Assembly (NCBI GenBank): GCA_000151295.1
Contig: GG745368.1
Span: 38,352-67,099 of the forward strand
Length of the DNA: 28,748 nt
Source: Allomyces macrogynus ATCC 38327
Taxonomy: Eukaryota > Blastocladiomycota > Blastocladiomycetes > Blastocladiales > Blastocladiaceae
Reading direction: 5' to 3'
Positions 1-10,031 of this stretch are shown here, piece after piece; position 1 is the stretch's first letter; the number at the start of each line of letters is the position of its first letter. The notes under the pieces were generated by a model, which saw only the letters and a program-made list of their open reading frames with translations, was not told where the DNA came from and did no database searches. A program made the position numbers and the translations under genes.

Positions 1-1
1 T

Positions 2-910
2 TCTAGGTCTGCCGCGCGGTCCAGCAAGTCCGCCGATGCTGCCGAAACTGGTGCCGAGTCGACGGCCCCCGCGTCGTCTTCCAAGCTGCGCGTCTCGGTG
101 ACACTGCGCAACACGGCGCTGTGGTCGCCGTCGGCCGACCCGCTGCGTCCCAATTACGCCTTCATGGAAGGCGCCAAGGTCGCCTTGACGCGCACCTTGG
201 CCGCCGAAGCGCGCATCGAGCTGCACGTCCTGGCCATGGTCGCGTCCCCGGGTGAGACCGACGCCGTCATGCGCCTGCTTGCGACCGCCGGTTTGCTCGC
301 GCACGTACCGCGCGACCGCGTGCACCTGGTCCAGCTCGAGGCCGGTGCGACGCGCGGCATTTCGCCCACACGCGGCCTGACCGCCACGGCGCGTGCCAAG
401 ATCCAGCTGCTCGAACAGATTCGCCCGCACCTGCACATTGAAGGCACACGGTCGGCGCGGTCCTTGCACGCCATGGCCGCCGTCGTCGCTCCGGCGACCA
501 CCGTCATCTGGGTCCACCCGCGCCGCGCCACGGCGCTCGCTGCGGGTCATGCCGGCGCGACGCGCATTACACGGTCGCACTCGCTCGACTCGACGTACTC
601 GTCCGACTCGGATCACACTGTCCTGCCAGCGCCGCTGCCGCCGCAACAACAACAACAGGCATCGGCAGCCATGGGCCTGCTCACGCCGCCCGGGTCGCCG
701 CCCGGGTCGCCGCCCGCGATTCGGCCGACGGCTATGGACAGCTGTAACTCGTCTGTCTCGGACCACGACTTGCGGCTCGCCTCGGCACTGCCGCTGCGTG
801 ACGATGACGCGGTTCTGCCGCCAAACGTCGTGGTTTTGCCGTCGCTCGTGGCCGCCGTGGCGCCGCGCGGGCCCGTCGCCGACGCCGTCGCCATGATCGC
901 TGCGCCGTGA
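2..910 (+). CDS. Pex22-like peroxin, 3' part
   Basis: The reading frame is open from the window edge to TGA at 908-910, so the 5' end (including any membrane anchor) lies outside the window. The visible part begins with a Ser/Ala-rich linker. A compact alpha/beta domain follows (about 98-530), with the pattern 'LRNTALWSPSADP', 'NYAFMEGAK', 'ELHVLAMVASPGE', then 'HLHIEGT' and 'TTVIWVHP'. This order of a hydrophobic strand, a variable helix, the HIEG motif and a last strand resembles the Rossmann-like cytosolic domain of Pex22, the membrane anchor of the ubiquitin-conjugating enzyme Pex4 on peroxisomes. The C-terminal 130 residues are low complexity: a Ser/Asp stretch, a short poly-Gln (CAA repeats near 643-657) and a PPGS repeat. 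The assignment rests on remembered family patterns only. A different small Rossmann protein is possible. Confidence 0.5.
   Translation, partial: SRSAARSSKSADAAETGAESTAPASSSKLRVSVTLRNTALWSPSADPLRPNYAFMEGAKVALTRTLAAEARIELHVLAMVASPGETDAVMRLLATAGLLAHVPRDRVHLVQLEAGATRGISPTRGLTATARAKIQLLEQIRPHLHIEGTRSARSLHAMAAVVAPATTVIWVHPRRATALAAGHAGATRITRSHSLDSTYSSDSDHTVLPAPLPPQQQQQASAAMGLLTPPGSPPGSPPAIRPTAMDSCNSSVSDHDLRLASALPLRDDDAVLPPNVVVLPSLVAAVAPRGPVADAVAMIAAP
686..718 (+). repeat. 12-bp tandem repeat encoding PPGS
   Basis: Two exact 12-bp copies (686-697 and 698-709) are followed by a partial third copy. They encode PPGSPPGSPPA in the disordered tail of the Pex22-like protein. Confidence 0.8.
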
Positions 911-1525
911 TCGCATTATCGCCGTGCGTTGATTGATTGATCTCGCGACGCGAACGAGGGTGTCGCGCCCTCGTCGTCGCTTGTTCGTTCGCTCGTTTGG
1001 TTGGAGTGCTGCACCTAGATCGCTCCCCCACGTTGGCTCGGCACGAGGATGCTTTTGCGTGCGTCGAGGCTGCGTGCGTGCGTCGAGGCTGCGTTTTGAT
1101 GGATGGGCAGGGCTTGTCAACCCGCGCGTGTGCATGGGGTCGTGCCCTCTTGTTTTCTTCTCGTTTGGGACTTGTCGTGCTCACCCGAGCGTGGGAACGG
1201 CCGATTTGTTCTTTTTGGAAAGAGAGTCGGGGGACATTCCGCTGTCCCCAATGCTGCTCGGCCACGCTTGGATTGAGCAAAGAGGAAGGGATTGCGCTGG
1301 CATCGATCCCTTGTGTACATTAATTCATTGACCCTCATTCCCCCAAGTTCGACTGTGGTACTTCGGCACGAGAAGTCCATCGAGAAGCACTCGAGAATCG
1401 TCCTGCCCGGAAAGCTAGGCAAATACTTCAAATTCGAGCAAGGCCCCGCCGCCAAATAGTCGTCCAACACCCCGTCCTCGAGTCTAGTCCCCCGATCACC
1501 GATCCGCATCCGTCGACTGCACCAC
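911..1525. other. Intergenic, convergent 3' ends
   Basis: This lies between the stop of the Pex22-like gene (+) and the stop of the membrane-protein gene (-). Frames on both strands are open for 100-180 codons here, but they show no recognisable domain, and this GC content produces such frames by chance. A short direct repeat (GCGTGCGTCGAGGCTGCGT and a near copy) lies at about 1057-1095. No RNA gene was seen. Confidence 0.6.
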
Positions 1526-2806
1526 TCACGCCTTGCCGCCCGCGGCCGTGACGCGGTACTGCTGCAATCGGTGCAGGTACTGCACGTAGAGCCCCATGAA
1601 CACCAAAAAGTAGAGCTCGAGCACGAGCCCGGCCGTCGACACGCCCACTTCCCACATAACAGTTTGCCGCACCGACGCACCAATCGTCGCGGGCAATGAC
1701 TTGTTGGCCGACCCGATGAGGACCACGGTCACGACCGACGTGGCTACCGAGTAGACAAACTGCAGCGTCTTCCAGGCCGTGAACGTGGCAAACAGCGGGA
1801 ACGATTCCTGGTTGCGAGTGTACGAACAAAAAAAAAAGGCGTCAGTTCGCTCACCCAATCCGCAAATGGAGGGTTCCATGCGGGAGCAAAAAAATGGATC
1901 GCGTACTCCGTCGACACCGGCGAGCCCAAGCAACGTCACGATCATGTCGGCCACGGCGACGCCGACATTGGCGTTGAAGAGCATCGTCACATGGCGCAAC
2001 TTGGCGGCGGCCGCGAGCATGCCGTCGTTGTTCCAGGCAGTGCGCAGCAACTGCGTAAACCCAGACGTTTGGTTGGCCTGCGTCATCGAGTACCATGCGA
2101 ACCAAATGTCGTTGCACTATTGCATCGCACGGATCGGTCAGATGCGGTGCGGTAATAGAAGTCGAACGTGGTCAAGGAAAGGCGTACCAGGAGCACGACG
2201 ATCATGAGCACGATCGACATGGGCATATCGACGACCAGACAGCACTTGACGCGCGGTTTCTCGGGCGGATCGCTGGCGCCGGTCTCGTCGGTACCCGAGG
2301 ACAAGTTCACGGCCACGGCCTCGTTGGACAGGGCCGGCGTCATCTTCAGGTTGCGTTTGGAGGCCTTGACCTCGGCGTGCTCGGCGTGCGCGGTCACGGG
2401 CGTCACGGGCGCCGAGTGCATGACCAACCCATCATCGTGGAGCGAGGCCGGCGCCTTGGTCGGTGCCGCACCCGCGGGGGACGTGGGCGTCCCGACGGCC
2501 GTAGTCGTGGCGCTGATGGGCGAGACGGGGGCCGAGGCCGAAGTGTGAACGGGCGTTGGGGCCGTCGAAGTCGCGGGTGCTGCCGCTGCCGCGGCCGCCG
2601 CCTTTTTGCTGTCCTTGTCCTTGTCCTTGTCCTTCTTGTCCTTCTTGCTCTCGTCCTTATTGTCATCCTTCTTCTCCTTTTTGGGCGCGTCGTCCTTGTC
2701 CTTGTCCTTTTTCTAAGCTCACGGCACACGTCGGCGGGTCAGATCCGCGTTGGTGCCGTGATCCACACGGGTCGAGCGCAGAACGCACCTTGCTAAAGAC
2801 GCCCAT
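1526..2806 (-). CDS. Unknown four-pass membrane protein with Lys/Asp-rich N-terminal tail
   Basis: The gene model has four exons (complement): 2789-2806, 2188-2712, 1907-2116 and 1526-1807. Introns are 76 nt (GTGCGT..TTAG), 71 nt (GTACGC..ATAG) and 99 nt (GTACGC..CCAG). Spliced length is 344 aa. The first exon encodes only MGVFSK. Then come a highly charged tract of alternating Lys and Asp (2602-2712), a poly-Ala stretch, and a Ser/Thr/Pro-rich linker. After 'KPRVKCCLVVDMP' there are about four hydrophobic segments: 'SIVLMIVVLL', the stretch around 'VGVAVADMIVTLLGLAGV', 'FVYSVATSVVTVVLIG', and 'STAGLVLELYFLVFMGLY'. The protein is therefore likely an integral membrane protein with a long cytosolic N-tail. 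The 99-nt intron has no in-frame stop, so retention would add 33 residues. It carries an 11-T tract before its acceptor, which favours splicing. I do not recognise the family. The gene is divergent from the SDR gene. Confidence 0.65.
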
Positions 2807-3360
2807 GATGGATGCGGGATGCGAGAAGGATGAGACGGCGACGCGGTCGTTGTGCGAAGTGGAGCGAGATGTCGAGAAGGCCCAGGGCGACACGACCAAG
2901 GATCTTGTTGCACGGTTGCGGGCGGCAGCGACGCGCTCGCAAACGCAGGAATTAGTGCGGTCGCGTGTGCCGCGTGGAGTGCGGGAAGTGCGCCGGCGGG
3001 GAAACGCACGAGCGGGGAGGAGACGACCTGAAGTCGACAACGATGAGAGAAGGAAAGAGAGAGGCGACGCGAGGCGAGCTGCCGCTGGCCACCAAAAGTG
3101 ACCAATAACGCAGAAATCAACGTCTCTACTTGCGACGCGACCTCACGGCAACATCACCCACCACAGACCAGCGGCCGAAGGCAGCCGCGACCCGAGCAAC
3201 CAACGATGGCGCCGCGCCACGATGCGCTGCAGCGGCACGACAGGGGCCGACCACAACCTGGGACGAGCCGCAACGACCGCTCTCGTGCGCAACGGTGACG
3301 CTCCGCACGCGCCGCACACTAACACGCTGCTCCTGGCGACACCCGGCGCGATCTCGCCAA
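2807..3360. promoter_or_regulatory. Shared upstream region of two divergent genes
   Basis: These 554 bp separate the start of the membrane-protein gene (-) from the start of the SDR gene (+), so they should hold both promoters. No TATA box or other recognisable element stands out. Open frames here look like by-products of GC-rich composition. Confidence 0.5.
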
Positions 3361-4726
3361 ATGGACTCGTTCAAGGACCTCTTCGACTCGGCGACCGGCC
3401 TTCTCGACGCGGCCACCAGCCTCCTCGACAAGGCCAGGGCGGCTGGCCTTGTCGTGGACGCGCTTGACGTGCCCACTGTTACGCACGCCTTTGCCGTCAC
3501 GCTCGCTGTGCTTTCGGTCGTGGCGCTCGTGGCTCTCGCCGTCGGCCTCGCCATCCGCAGTGTCCTCGACTGGCAGCGCAAAATCGCGTGGCACGCGCGA
3601 CCTTGGCTCGTCGTCGTGACTGGAGGTTGTGCGAATCGCTGCAGCGTTCTTTGTGCTCTGTACTGTTCGCTCACCACACCGACGCGATCCCACCCGCAGG
3701 TTGTCAAGGCGTCGGCGAGTGTCTCGTCAACCAGCTGCTCCTCCTGAGCCCGACCGTGCGCGTCGCCGTCATTGACCGTAACCCGGTCCCGTCGGCGTCG
3801 TGGGTCGTGCACCTCGGCGGTCGCGTGCACCTATACGAGCTCGACCTGGCCCGCCACGACCAGATCGCGGCCACGCTCGACGCCATTGTACGCGATGCCG
3901 GTCGCGTGCCCGACTTTATCGTCAACAATGCCGGCATGGTCCAGGGCAAGTACCTGACCGACTTGACGACGGCTGATGTCAAGCGCACGCTTGACGTGAA
4001 CCTGGTCGCGCCCATGGCCATGACGCGGGCCGTGCTCACCAAATACTGGCTCGATCGCAACGAAGGCCACATTGTGCACGTCGGGTCGGCAGCCGGATTG
4101 ACTGGGTTGGCGTGGTTGAGTACGTTCCGTTGATCCGCGATCCTCGAACTTGGATTCCGACGCGATTTGACTCGTCGTTTTGGCTTGCAGCCGACTACTG
4201 CGCGTCCAAGTGGGGTCTCTACGGGTTCCACGAGTCGCTTCGGCAAGAGTTGCGGTACACGTATGCATGCTCCCTCTCCTGCTTTTTCTACTCGCCCACG
4301 GCGCTCACCACCTCTCGATTCCGCCATCCAGCAACATCAAGACAAGCATCATTTGCCCAACCCACATCAACACGACGCTGTTTGCCAGTGTGAAATTGGC
4401 GTTCCCCTTCATCCTCTCGTCCTTGGAGCCCGACTACGTCGCAAGCGCGATTGTCGACGTGTTGACAAAGAACCGCGCGCAGGATGTGTGGCTGCCGGCG
4501 TTTGTGTGGTCGTCGCTGATTGCGCGCGCTGTGCCGCTGTGGGTCAACGATTTCGGACACTGGGTACGCGTTCTCTCTCCCTCAACCGTGAGCTGGTGAG
4601 AGCTCTTAACATTTGGCTCACGACTGGCAACGACAGATCATGGACGCCAATGCGTTCCTGCCCGAGGCCAAGGCGCCGCAGTATGGTCAGGCTGCGCACC
4701 GGCAGCGCAAGGCCAAGCAGTCCTAG
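3361..4726 (+). CDS. Membrane-anchored short-chain dehydrogenase/reductase, SDR16C-like
   Basis: There are five exons: 3361-3625, 3700-4119, 4191-4254, 4332-4563 and 4637-4726. Introns are 71-77 nt and all phases agree, giving 356 aa. The N-terminus is amphipathic and is followed by a transmembrane segment ('AFAVTLAVLSVVALVALAVG'), as in the ER- or lipid-droplet-anchored SDR16C enzymes (RDH10, HSD17B11 type). The classical SDR motifs are complete: TGGCQGVG for cofactor binding (split by intron 1), Asp at the end of beta-2 ('VAVIDR'), NNAG, the Asn of 'LDVNLVAP', catalytic Ser in 'HVGSAAG', and YCASK (split from the preceding strand by intron 2). 'PTHINTTLF' follows, as in this subfamily. The enzyme probably oxidises or reduces a lipid alcohol or ketone with NAD(P); the substrate cannot be read from sequence. 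The C-terminus is basic. Confidence 0.88.
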
Positions 4727-5214
4727 TTGGAAGCGCGTACCGTGGAGTTCACGGGCCGCTTCCGCCCCTTCAATATCGGCAATACATTCCTTGCATGGAT
4801 TGTGCCATATCGGCCGTCGTCGACGTCGCGTCGAGACGATCGCAGGTTGATCAAATTGTTGCGACGCGTCGTGCGGCAGGAGCACGTGGGAGTTGCAGGT
4901 TTGACTCGACTTATGAAAGCGCGCGTGTCCATCCGCGCGTGTCCATCGTGTGCTGTGCTGATCAGCGCGAGCAGCTGCAAACAACTGTCGCTCAGCTGCA
5001 GTGCTCTTCGGCCAGCCCCGTCTCCACCAGCAAAAAGCGCACCACCATGCGCATCCAAACCAGTCAGGCCTGCTTCTCTCGAAAAGTTCAGCACGCCGCG
5101 CCGCGACCTGGCGCACAAGTTTGAACGACTTCGATGAAGTGCGGTTCCACCCGGCAACACTCCATCTGCGACCAGGGTTGATTGCTCCAACCAACTGCGA
5201 CACGCACGCCAGCT
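4727..5214. other. Intergenic between SDR and NAD kinase genes
   Basis: The region holds the SDR 3' end and the NAD kinase promoter. A 14-bp motif around GCGCGTGTCCAT is directly repeated at about 4919-4947. The long antisense frames here have no recognisable domain. No RNA gene was seen. Confidence 0.5.
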
Positions 5215-6795
5215 ATGCTCCCGCCGCGCACCATTTTCCCAGCTCTTGGCGGGTCCCTTCGCCGCATTCTGCTGGTCCGCAAGCCGGGCGACCCGTGTAC
5301 CTTGCGCGCCGCCGCCGATATGGCAACGTGGCTCCGGCGCGAGCACCCAGACACGCAAGTCTTGCTCGAACTGCCGACAACTCGCATGCCGCCGCCGCCA
5401 GGTGTGTGCCCTGACGCTGACCATGCCGAGCCGAGACCGGACGGCGATGCGATGCGTCGTTTGGCGCAAACGTGCGAAAAGGTTTCGAGTGCGGGTAAGC
5501 GACAGATTACTCTTCTCGGTGGAAAGCACATGTTCCTGACCGTACTCTGTTGACGTAGAAGTGCGCGCGCTCGCCAAGGACATTCATTTGGTCGTGGCGC
5601 TCGGCGGCGACGGCACCTTGCTCCACGTTTCCTCGCTGTGTTCCAAGGGCCCGTGCCGCCCGTTGCGTCGTTTTCGCTCGGCACGCTCAATTTCCTCCCG
5701 CCCTTCCGTACGTTACTTTTCGCCGATTCAGACCGTTGATCGAGTCACTGACCGCTCTTCTCTTCGAAACAGGCATTGACGAGTTCCCGGGCGTACTGAA
5801 CCGCGCCTACGACGGCGCAATCCGCGTCTCGTACCGCGACCGGCTCGTGTGCCACGTTGTGCGTGATTCGCCAGCGTCGCTGACGTCGGCCGCGGCCGTG
5901 CGGCAGTTTGGTGCGTCGCGCTTCAAGGGAGAAGACGGGGAACCGCCCGCAACGGCAGTGGAACCGCTCAAACTACACGTCATGAATGAAGTGCTCGTGC
6001 ACCGTACGCCTGTGCCGGCCATGGCGAGCATCGATTGCCGTGTTGATGGTCAGCTCTTGACGCAGGCGATTGTACGTTGAGCGACGCCATTGTGATTCTT
6101 TTTTTTTCGCCGTGACTTGAACTGACGAATTGGTCTTCCTATTCCCAATGGTAGGCGGACGGGTTTGTTGCAACGCTTTGAACCAACCATTTCCGCGCAT
6201 GGACTACAAACTGATACTTGTCCTCTAGCCTCATCTTTGCCTCGCCGACTGGATCGACCGCGTGCTCGCTCTCGGCGGGCGGCCCGGTTGTGCACCCCGA
6301 GGTCCCCGGCATTCTCCTGGCGCCCATTTGCCCGCGATTGCTCTCGTTCCGACCGGCACTGTTCCCGCAGTCGAGTCCGATCTCGCTACAGGCGACCAAT
6401 ACGGGCCCTCGCGCACCAGTCTCGCTCGACGTCGGTCGACGGCGAGTTGATTGGATAAGTTGCGTCCAACGACGCGGTCCATGTACGTAACTCGACTGGT
6501 TCACGATGTGATGGCCGGTTCTGGCCAAACGCTGGCCAAACGCTGACCATGACACGACCAACAGATTCACGGCGGCGGTGAGCCCGTGCCGTACATTTCG
6601 CACGTCGAGGGCGCGGATGGGACCGATTGGGTGGCCAACATCAATGAGCGGCTCCGGTGGAACCAAAACTTTCTGGAGTACGGTGCCACGTCGGGGCGGC
6701 GCGGCAGATCCGTCGTCATCGTGGTAGGCGAGGAGAGTGCGGCGCGTGAGACGCGGCCGCCCGGGACGCGTGCTGTGGCCGTCGCATGCGTTTGA
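5215..6795 (+). CDS. NADK: NAD kinase, with two frame lesions
   Basis: NAD kinase phosphorylates NAD to NADP with ATP. Six exons can be placed: 5215-5494, 5559-5707, 5773-6071, 6155-6162 (8 nt), 6229-6482 and 6565-6795; introns are 64-83 nt. The family motifs appear in order: 'ILLVRKPGD' at the N-terminus, GGDGT in '[12 protein letters not shown]', '[12 protein letters not shown]', 'MNEVLVHR', ADG completed by the microexon, '[14 protein letters not shown]', '[10 protein letters not shown]', and a final '[13 protein letters not shown]'. Two lesions interrupt the frame. There are two surplus bases (TG) near 5639-5640, just after 'LLHVSSL'. A surplus of about 10 bases near 6420-6434, together with an in-frame TAA at 6456-6458, falls in the segment that should carry the VSxDG..L..xDxV motif. 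Splice phases downstream fit only if these are discounted. Sequence error is the simplest explanation; a recent pseudogene is the alternative. The start at 5215 is the first ATG before the conserved N-terminus. Confidence 0.85.
6155..6162 (+). other. NADK: 8-nt microexon of the NAD kinase gene
   Basis: The octamer GCGGACGG lies between an 83-nt intron (GTACGT..GGTAG) and a 66-nt intron (GTTTGT..TCTAG). It gives Ala, Asp and two bases of Gly, completing the conserved (A/G)DG that precedes the SPTGSTA motif. Without it the flanking exons are out of phase. Confidence 0.75.
6527..6551 (+). repeat. Short tandem repeat in an NAD kinase intron
   Basis: CTGGCCAAACG occurs twice in direct succession inside the 82-nt fifth intron. 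It has no obvious function. Confidence 0.6.
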
Positions 6796-7755
6796 TGGGG
6801 ACCTGTCGCGACGATGGGCGAGCGGCGTGAGGTGGAGAGGAGAGGCGGCCCACGTGGCCATCGTGCCAGCGGAGGACGGGATTGGACCCGTCGCGACGCG
6901 TCGCATGGGCGCGTGGGCGTGGTCACTGTTCACGACCTTGCCGCGCTTGGGTACAGAAGAGTCACCGGTCACTCCAGCGGCAATCATGGTGCGGTCACCG
7001 GGGAACGTGGCCGCGCGGGCACGACGCGTTGGAATGGCGACACGATTGCCGAAACATCGAGGTGTGCTTGGTCAGCGTGGTGGGGCACGCGCATTGGAGA
7101 ATTAATCGACCGTGAAGTTGTTGATCGATGCAAACTCGACGCGCGCGTGTTCGACCAGCGAGCACGGCATACTTGGCCAGACAGGGTGCGCCCCAGCAAC
7201 CGCAAAAATTCGCGCAACGAGAGGTTTCGGGGCGCCACCAAGGAGTAGGTCGGAGGGGTGGCCGCGCGCGGCGGGGGAGCACGGTGCTCGGCGGGTCGGT
7301 CGCGCTCATGGTTGGCGATGCGCGACGGAAGGGACGGCTCGAAGAGACCGAACCGGCGCGACCGCGCGACGCTGCGGGGGATGGGACACCACTTCCGCCC
7401 AAATCGACGACGACGACGGCGGAGGCGACGCACACGCAGTGAGCCCGCTGGCCCACCAGATAAATACCAAGGCAGCGCCGAGTTGCTGGTGCTTCGACAC
7501 GGCCCCTCCAGCGAGCACAGGCCGTGATCGCGACAGCAATCAACACCAATCAATCTCACGCCGGCCGCTGGTGACTGTCGCCACCGCTCCCGTCTCGCTG
7601 GTGCCGTCGCTGCTGTCGGCCGTTGCACCGCTCCGCCGTGCTCGCGACTTGCTGCACTCGCCTGCCAAATTCCAGCGCACACTTGTCGTCACGCGCGGCT
7701 CCGGCCAGCGCCAATTTGGATCGACCAGTGCTGCCCGCAACCCCGCAACCAAACC
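6796..7755. other. Intergenic, 960 bp, no gene recognised
   Basis: This lies between the NAD kinase stop and the Myb/telobox start. Frames on both strands reach 150-230 codons but are Arg/Pro/Ala-rich with no domain, typical of chance frames in DNA this GC-rich. It presumably holds the Myb-gene promoter and 5' UTR. Confidence 0.5.
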
Positions 7756-9640
7756 ATGGCGGCCAACAACCCCTTTTGCCCGTGGGCCGCTGCCGCTGCC
7801 GCTGCCGCTGCCGCTGCCGCCACCGCTCTGAACCCCGCTTGGATCAACGTCCCGACCTCATATGCACCGCCCGTTTTCGCCGCCAGCGCTGAGGCAGTCG
7901 CGCCGGATTCGTCGACTCGCGTCCCGGCTGTCTGCCTAAGGACTGGCCGCACGGCACCAACTTCGTCTGCACCTGCTCCAACGGCGGCCGCCAAGCCCAC
8001 GCCCGTCCCGGTGCCGGCACCCGCACCCGCAAACGGCAAGCGTGCTCGGCACCCGTGGTCCGACGAAGAAGTAGCCGCGCTGATGCTCGGCGTGCAACGG
8101 CATGGTGTCGGCGGGTGGTCAGCCATGGTTGCCGACCCGGAACTGCCATTTGATCCGCGCCGCCGTCCTGCCGATCTCAAGGACAAGTACGATTGACAAT
8201 TAATCATTCATCTTGAACTGCCTTCACAGTGGCTCACCGATCACTTGCGTTCCCGCGTGCAGATGGCGGTGCATGACAACTCGCCGCCCCGCTCACGTCC
8301 CGCCCGTCCCGCTCGACGTCAATCACCTGCCGCGCGCCTACAACCCGCGTGCGCCCAAGCACATGCGCGGCGTTCCAATTCCGGGCACGCACTTTGCCGC
8401 GCTCGTTCCCGTTACCGGCACGGCGCAAAAGCGCGCGCGAGACGACGACGATGACGACCACGCTGTCCCCGAGAACCGCAAGGGTGTCGCTTATAACGGT
8501 CGCAACACGCCGCCGCTGCCCACGCCGAGCACCATGTTATTGGCCAGTTTGTCCGTCTCGCCGTCTCCCGCTCCACCTACCACGTGCCCCTTTTCAGGCC
8601 TGTGGCGGTCGCCCGACGCGGTCGCGGCCGCTGGACTCTGCCCACGGCCGACGGACGAGCCGAGCGACTGGCTCTGTGCGTCGGACCTGTTCCAGGACGT
8701 ACCCAACTCATGGCTCACCGCGTCGGGTCCGCCGGCACTCGTCGACGCCGACCCGCTCGCCGATTTGCTGCAGTTTAGCGACGACGAGGGCGACGAGGGC
8801 GAGAAGCGGCAGTGGATGGAGTCGCTGTCTGTCGCGCTAACGGCGTCGCAGTCGCTCCCACACGACACGGAAACGGCCGTGCAAGTCCGGCAGCGGCTCG
8901 ACGTGGCGGCGCGCGCGCTAGGCGGGACCAACGACCACATTGTGCGCACCGAACCGACCACGTCGGTCGGCGCCATGTGGAGCGGATTGATTGCGCAGTG
9001 CTCCGTGGCGTCGACGGCCATGCGCAAGTGCCACGTTCAGGCGGCCGCACGACCCGCATCCGCGCCTGGGACGTCGCGGTGCCCTTTCAAGAACGCGCTC
9101 ACGACCGCGGGTGTCGGCACGTCCGAGTCGTCGTCGACGACCGCCGTCTTGGCTACGCGCGGTCCGGCTGTGGCCGATCTCGTCACGGCCATTCGCCACC
9201 TCGATCCGGAAACGCGCGCGCGCACGCTGGCGATTTTGCACGGACGCACGTTTGCCGCTGGCCAGGTGCAGTGCGTGTATCGCGAGTACTTGGTCACGCT
9301 CATGGGCCGGTACCCGGTCGATGCGCTGGCGGCTCGACCCGCAATTACCGCCGCACCTGCGGCCGACAAGATTGTCGACGACAGTCCCTGGGCGAATTTG
9401 CGCCGGAATCGCGCTGCGGTCGCGAATCGGCTCGCGGCATTGGATGGCTGTTCCTCCACAGGGTCGTGCCCATGGAGGAGAATGGAGGAGCAGCGGCGCG
9501 GGTCGAGCAAGAGTTATTCGTCGAGCAACTCGCCCGTCCGCGCCATGATGGTCAGCACGCATGACGGTGAGCCGACGATGCTCGTGTGGCCGCACGGAGG
9601 CCGGCCCGCCATGGGGCCCATGATGCCGGCGCTGCTGTAG
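7756..9640 (+). CDS. Myb/telobox telomere-repeat-binding-like protein
   Basis: There are two exons, 7756-8186 and 8263-9640, with one 76-nt intron (GTACGA..GTGCAG), giving 602 aa. Residues 11-22 are a poly-Ala run. A single Myb-like domain starts near residue 97: 'KRARHPWSDEEVAALMLGV', 'GVGGWSAMV', then the telobox recognition helix 'ADLKDKWRCMTTR'. The intron falls inside the Lys codon of LKDKWR. Using the inner acceptor at 8261-8262 restores the canonical VDLKDKWR-type sequence, while the earlier AG at 8228-8229 would destroy it. Family members of the TRF/Tbf1/Teb1 type bind TTAGGG-like telomeric or subtelomeric repeats through this helix. Here the Myb domain is near the N-terminus, unlike TRF proteins, where it is C-terminal. 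The remaining 450 residues are mainly disordered and rich in Ala, Ser and Asp, with possible helical stretches near 'WMESLSVALTASQ' and 'RQRLDVAARALGG'. Confidence 0.82.
7786..7821 (+). repeat. GCC/GCT microsatellite encoding 12 Ala
   Basis: Alternating GCC and GCT codons form a pure 36-nt run within the first exon of the Myb/telobox gene. It is likely length-variable. Confidence 0.85.
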
Positions 9641-10031
9641 CGTTGTTTACTTCTGTCTTTTGTTTGGCCGCCTGCCGTTTTGTTTTAGTTTTCGATGAAT
9701 TCGAGGTGGTTGTCCGTGATGATCACGATCACCTTCCACTTTTGTTCCCCTGCAGCTCGTCGTGGGCTCCTATCTCGTCCCTATTCCTCTTGCCCGGGCC
9801 CGGTAGGCCCGTCAATAACATTTATTCCCTGAGCAACACGACCAGATCTCTTGGGTGCCGGGCAAGGTGTCTGTTTTGGGCCCTGATGTCTTTCTGATCG
9901 GCTTGACACAAGCATTCTCGTCACCCAAGGCCAACAACAACGACAGCACCTCCATCGCTCTCTCTGAACGACCATTTCTCTATTTCCGCAACTTGCTGCA
10001 ATACCGCAGGAACAGTTTGCCCGCCAGCATC
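9641..10031. other. Intergenic between Myb/telobox gene and POP4
   Basis: The region starts with T-rich sequence after the stop (probable 3' UTR), and it should carry the POP4 promoter. No gene or RNA was recognised. Confidence 0.5.

Noticed and set aside
732..1280. 182-codon minus-strand frame
   Set aside because: It is Arg-rich and domain-free, and overlaps the 3' end of the Pex22-like gene.
4723..5583. 286-codon minus-strand frame antisense to the NAD kinase start
   Set aside because: It overlaps conserved NAD kinase exons on the other strand and shows no domain.
5632..5652. A tiny GT..AG intron removing the NAD kinase frameshift
   Set aside because: The only candidate is about 21 nt, far shorter than any other intron here (56-176 nt), and it would delete conserved residues.
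6139..6987. 282-codon minus-strand frame
   Set aside because: It is antisense to the conserved NAD kinase C-terminal exons, with no domain of its own.
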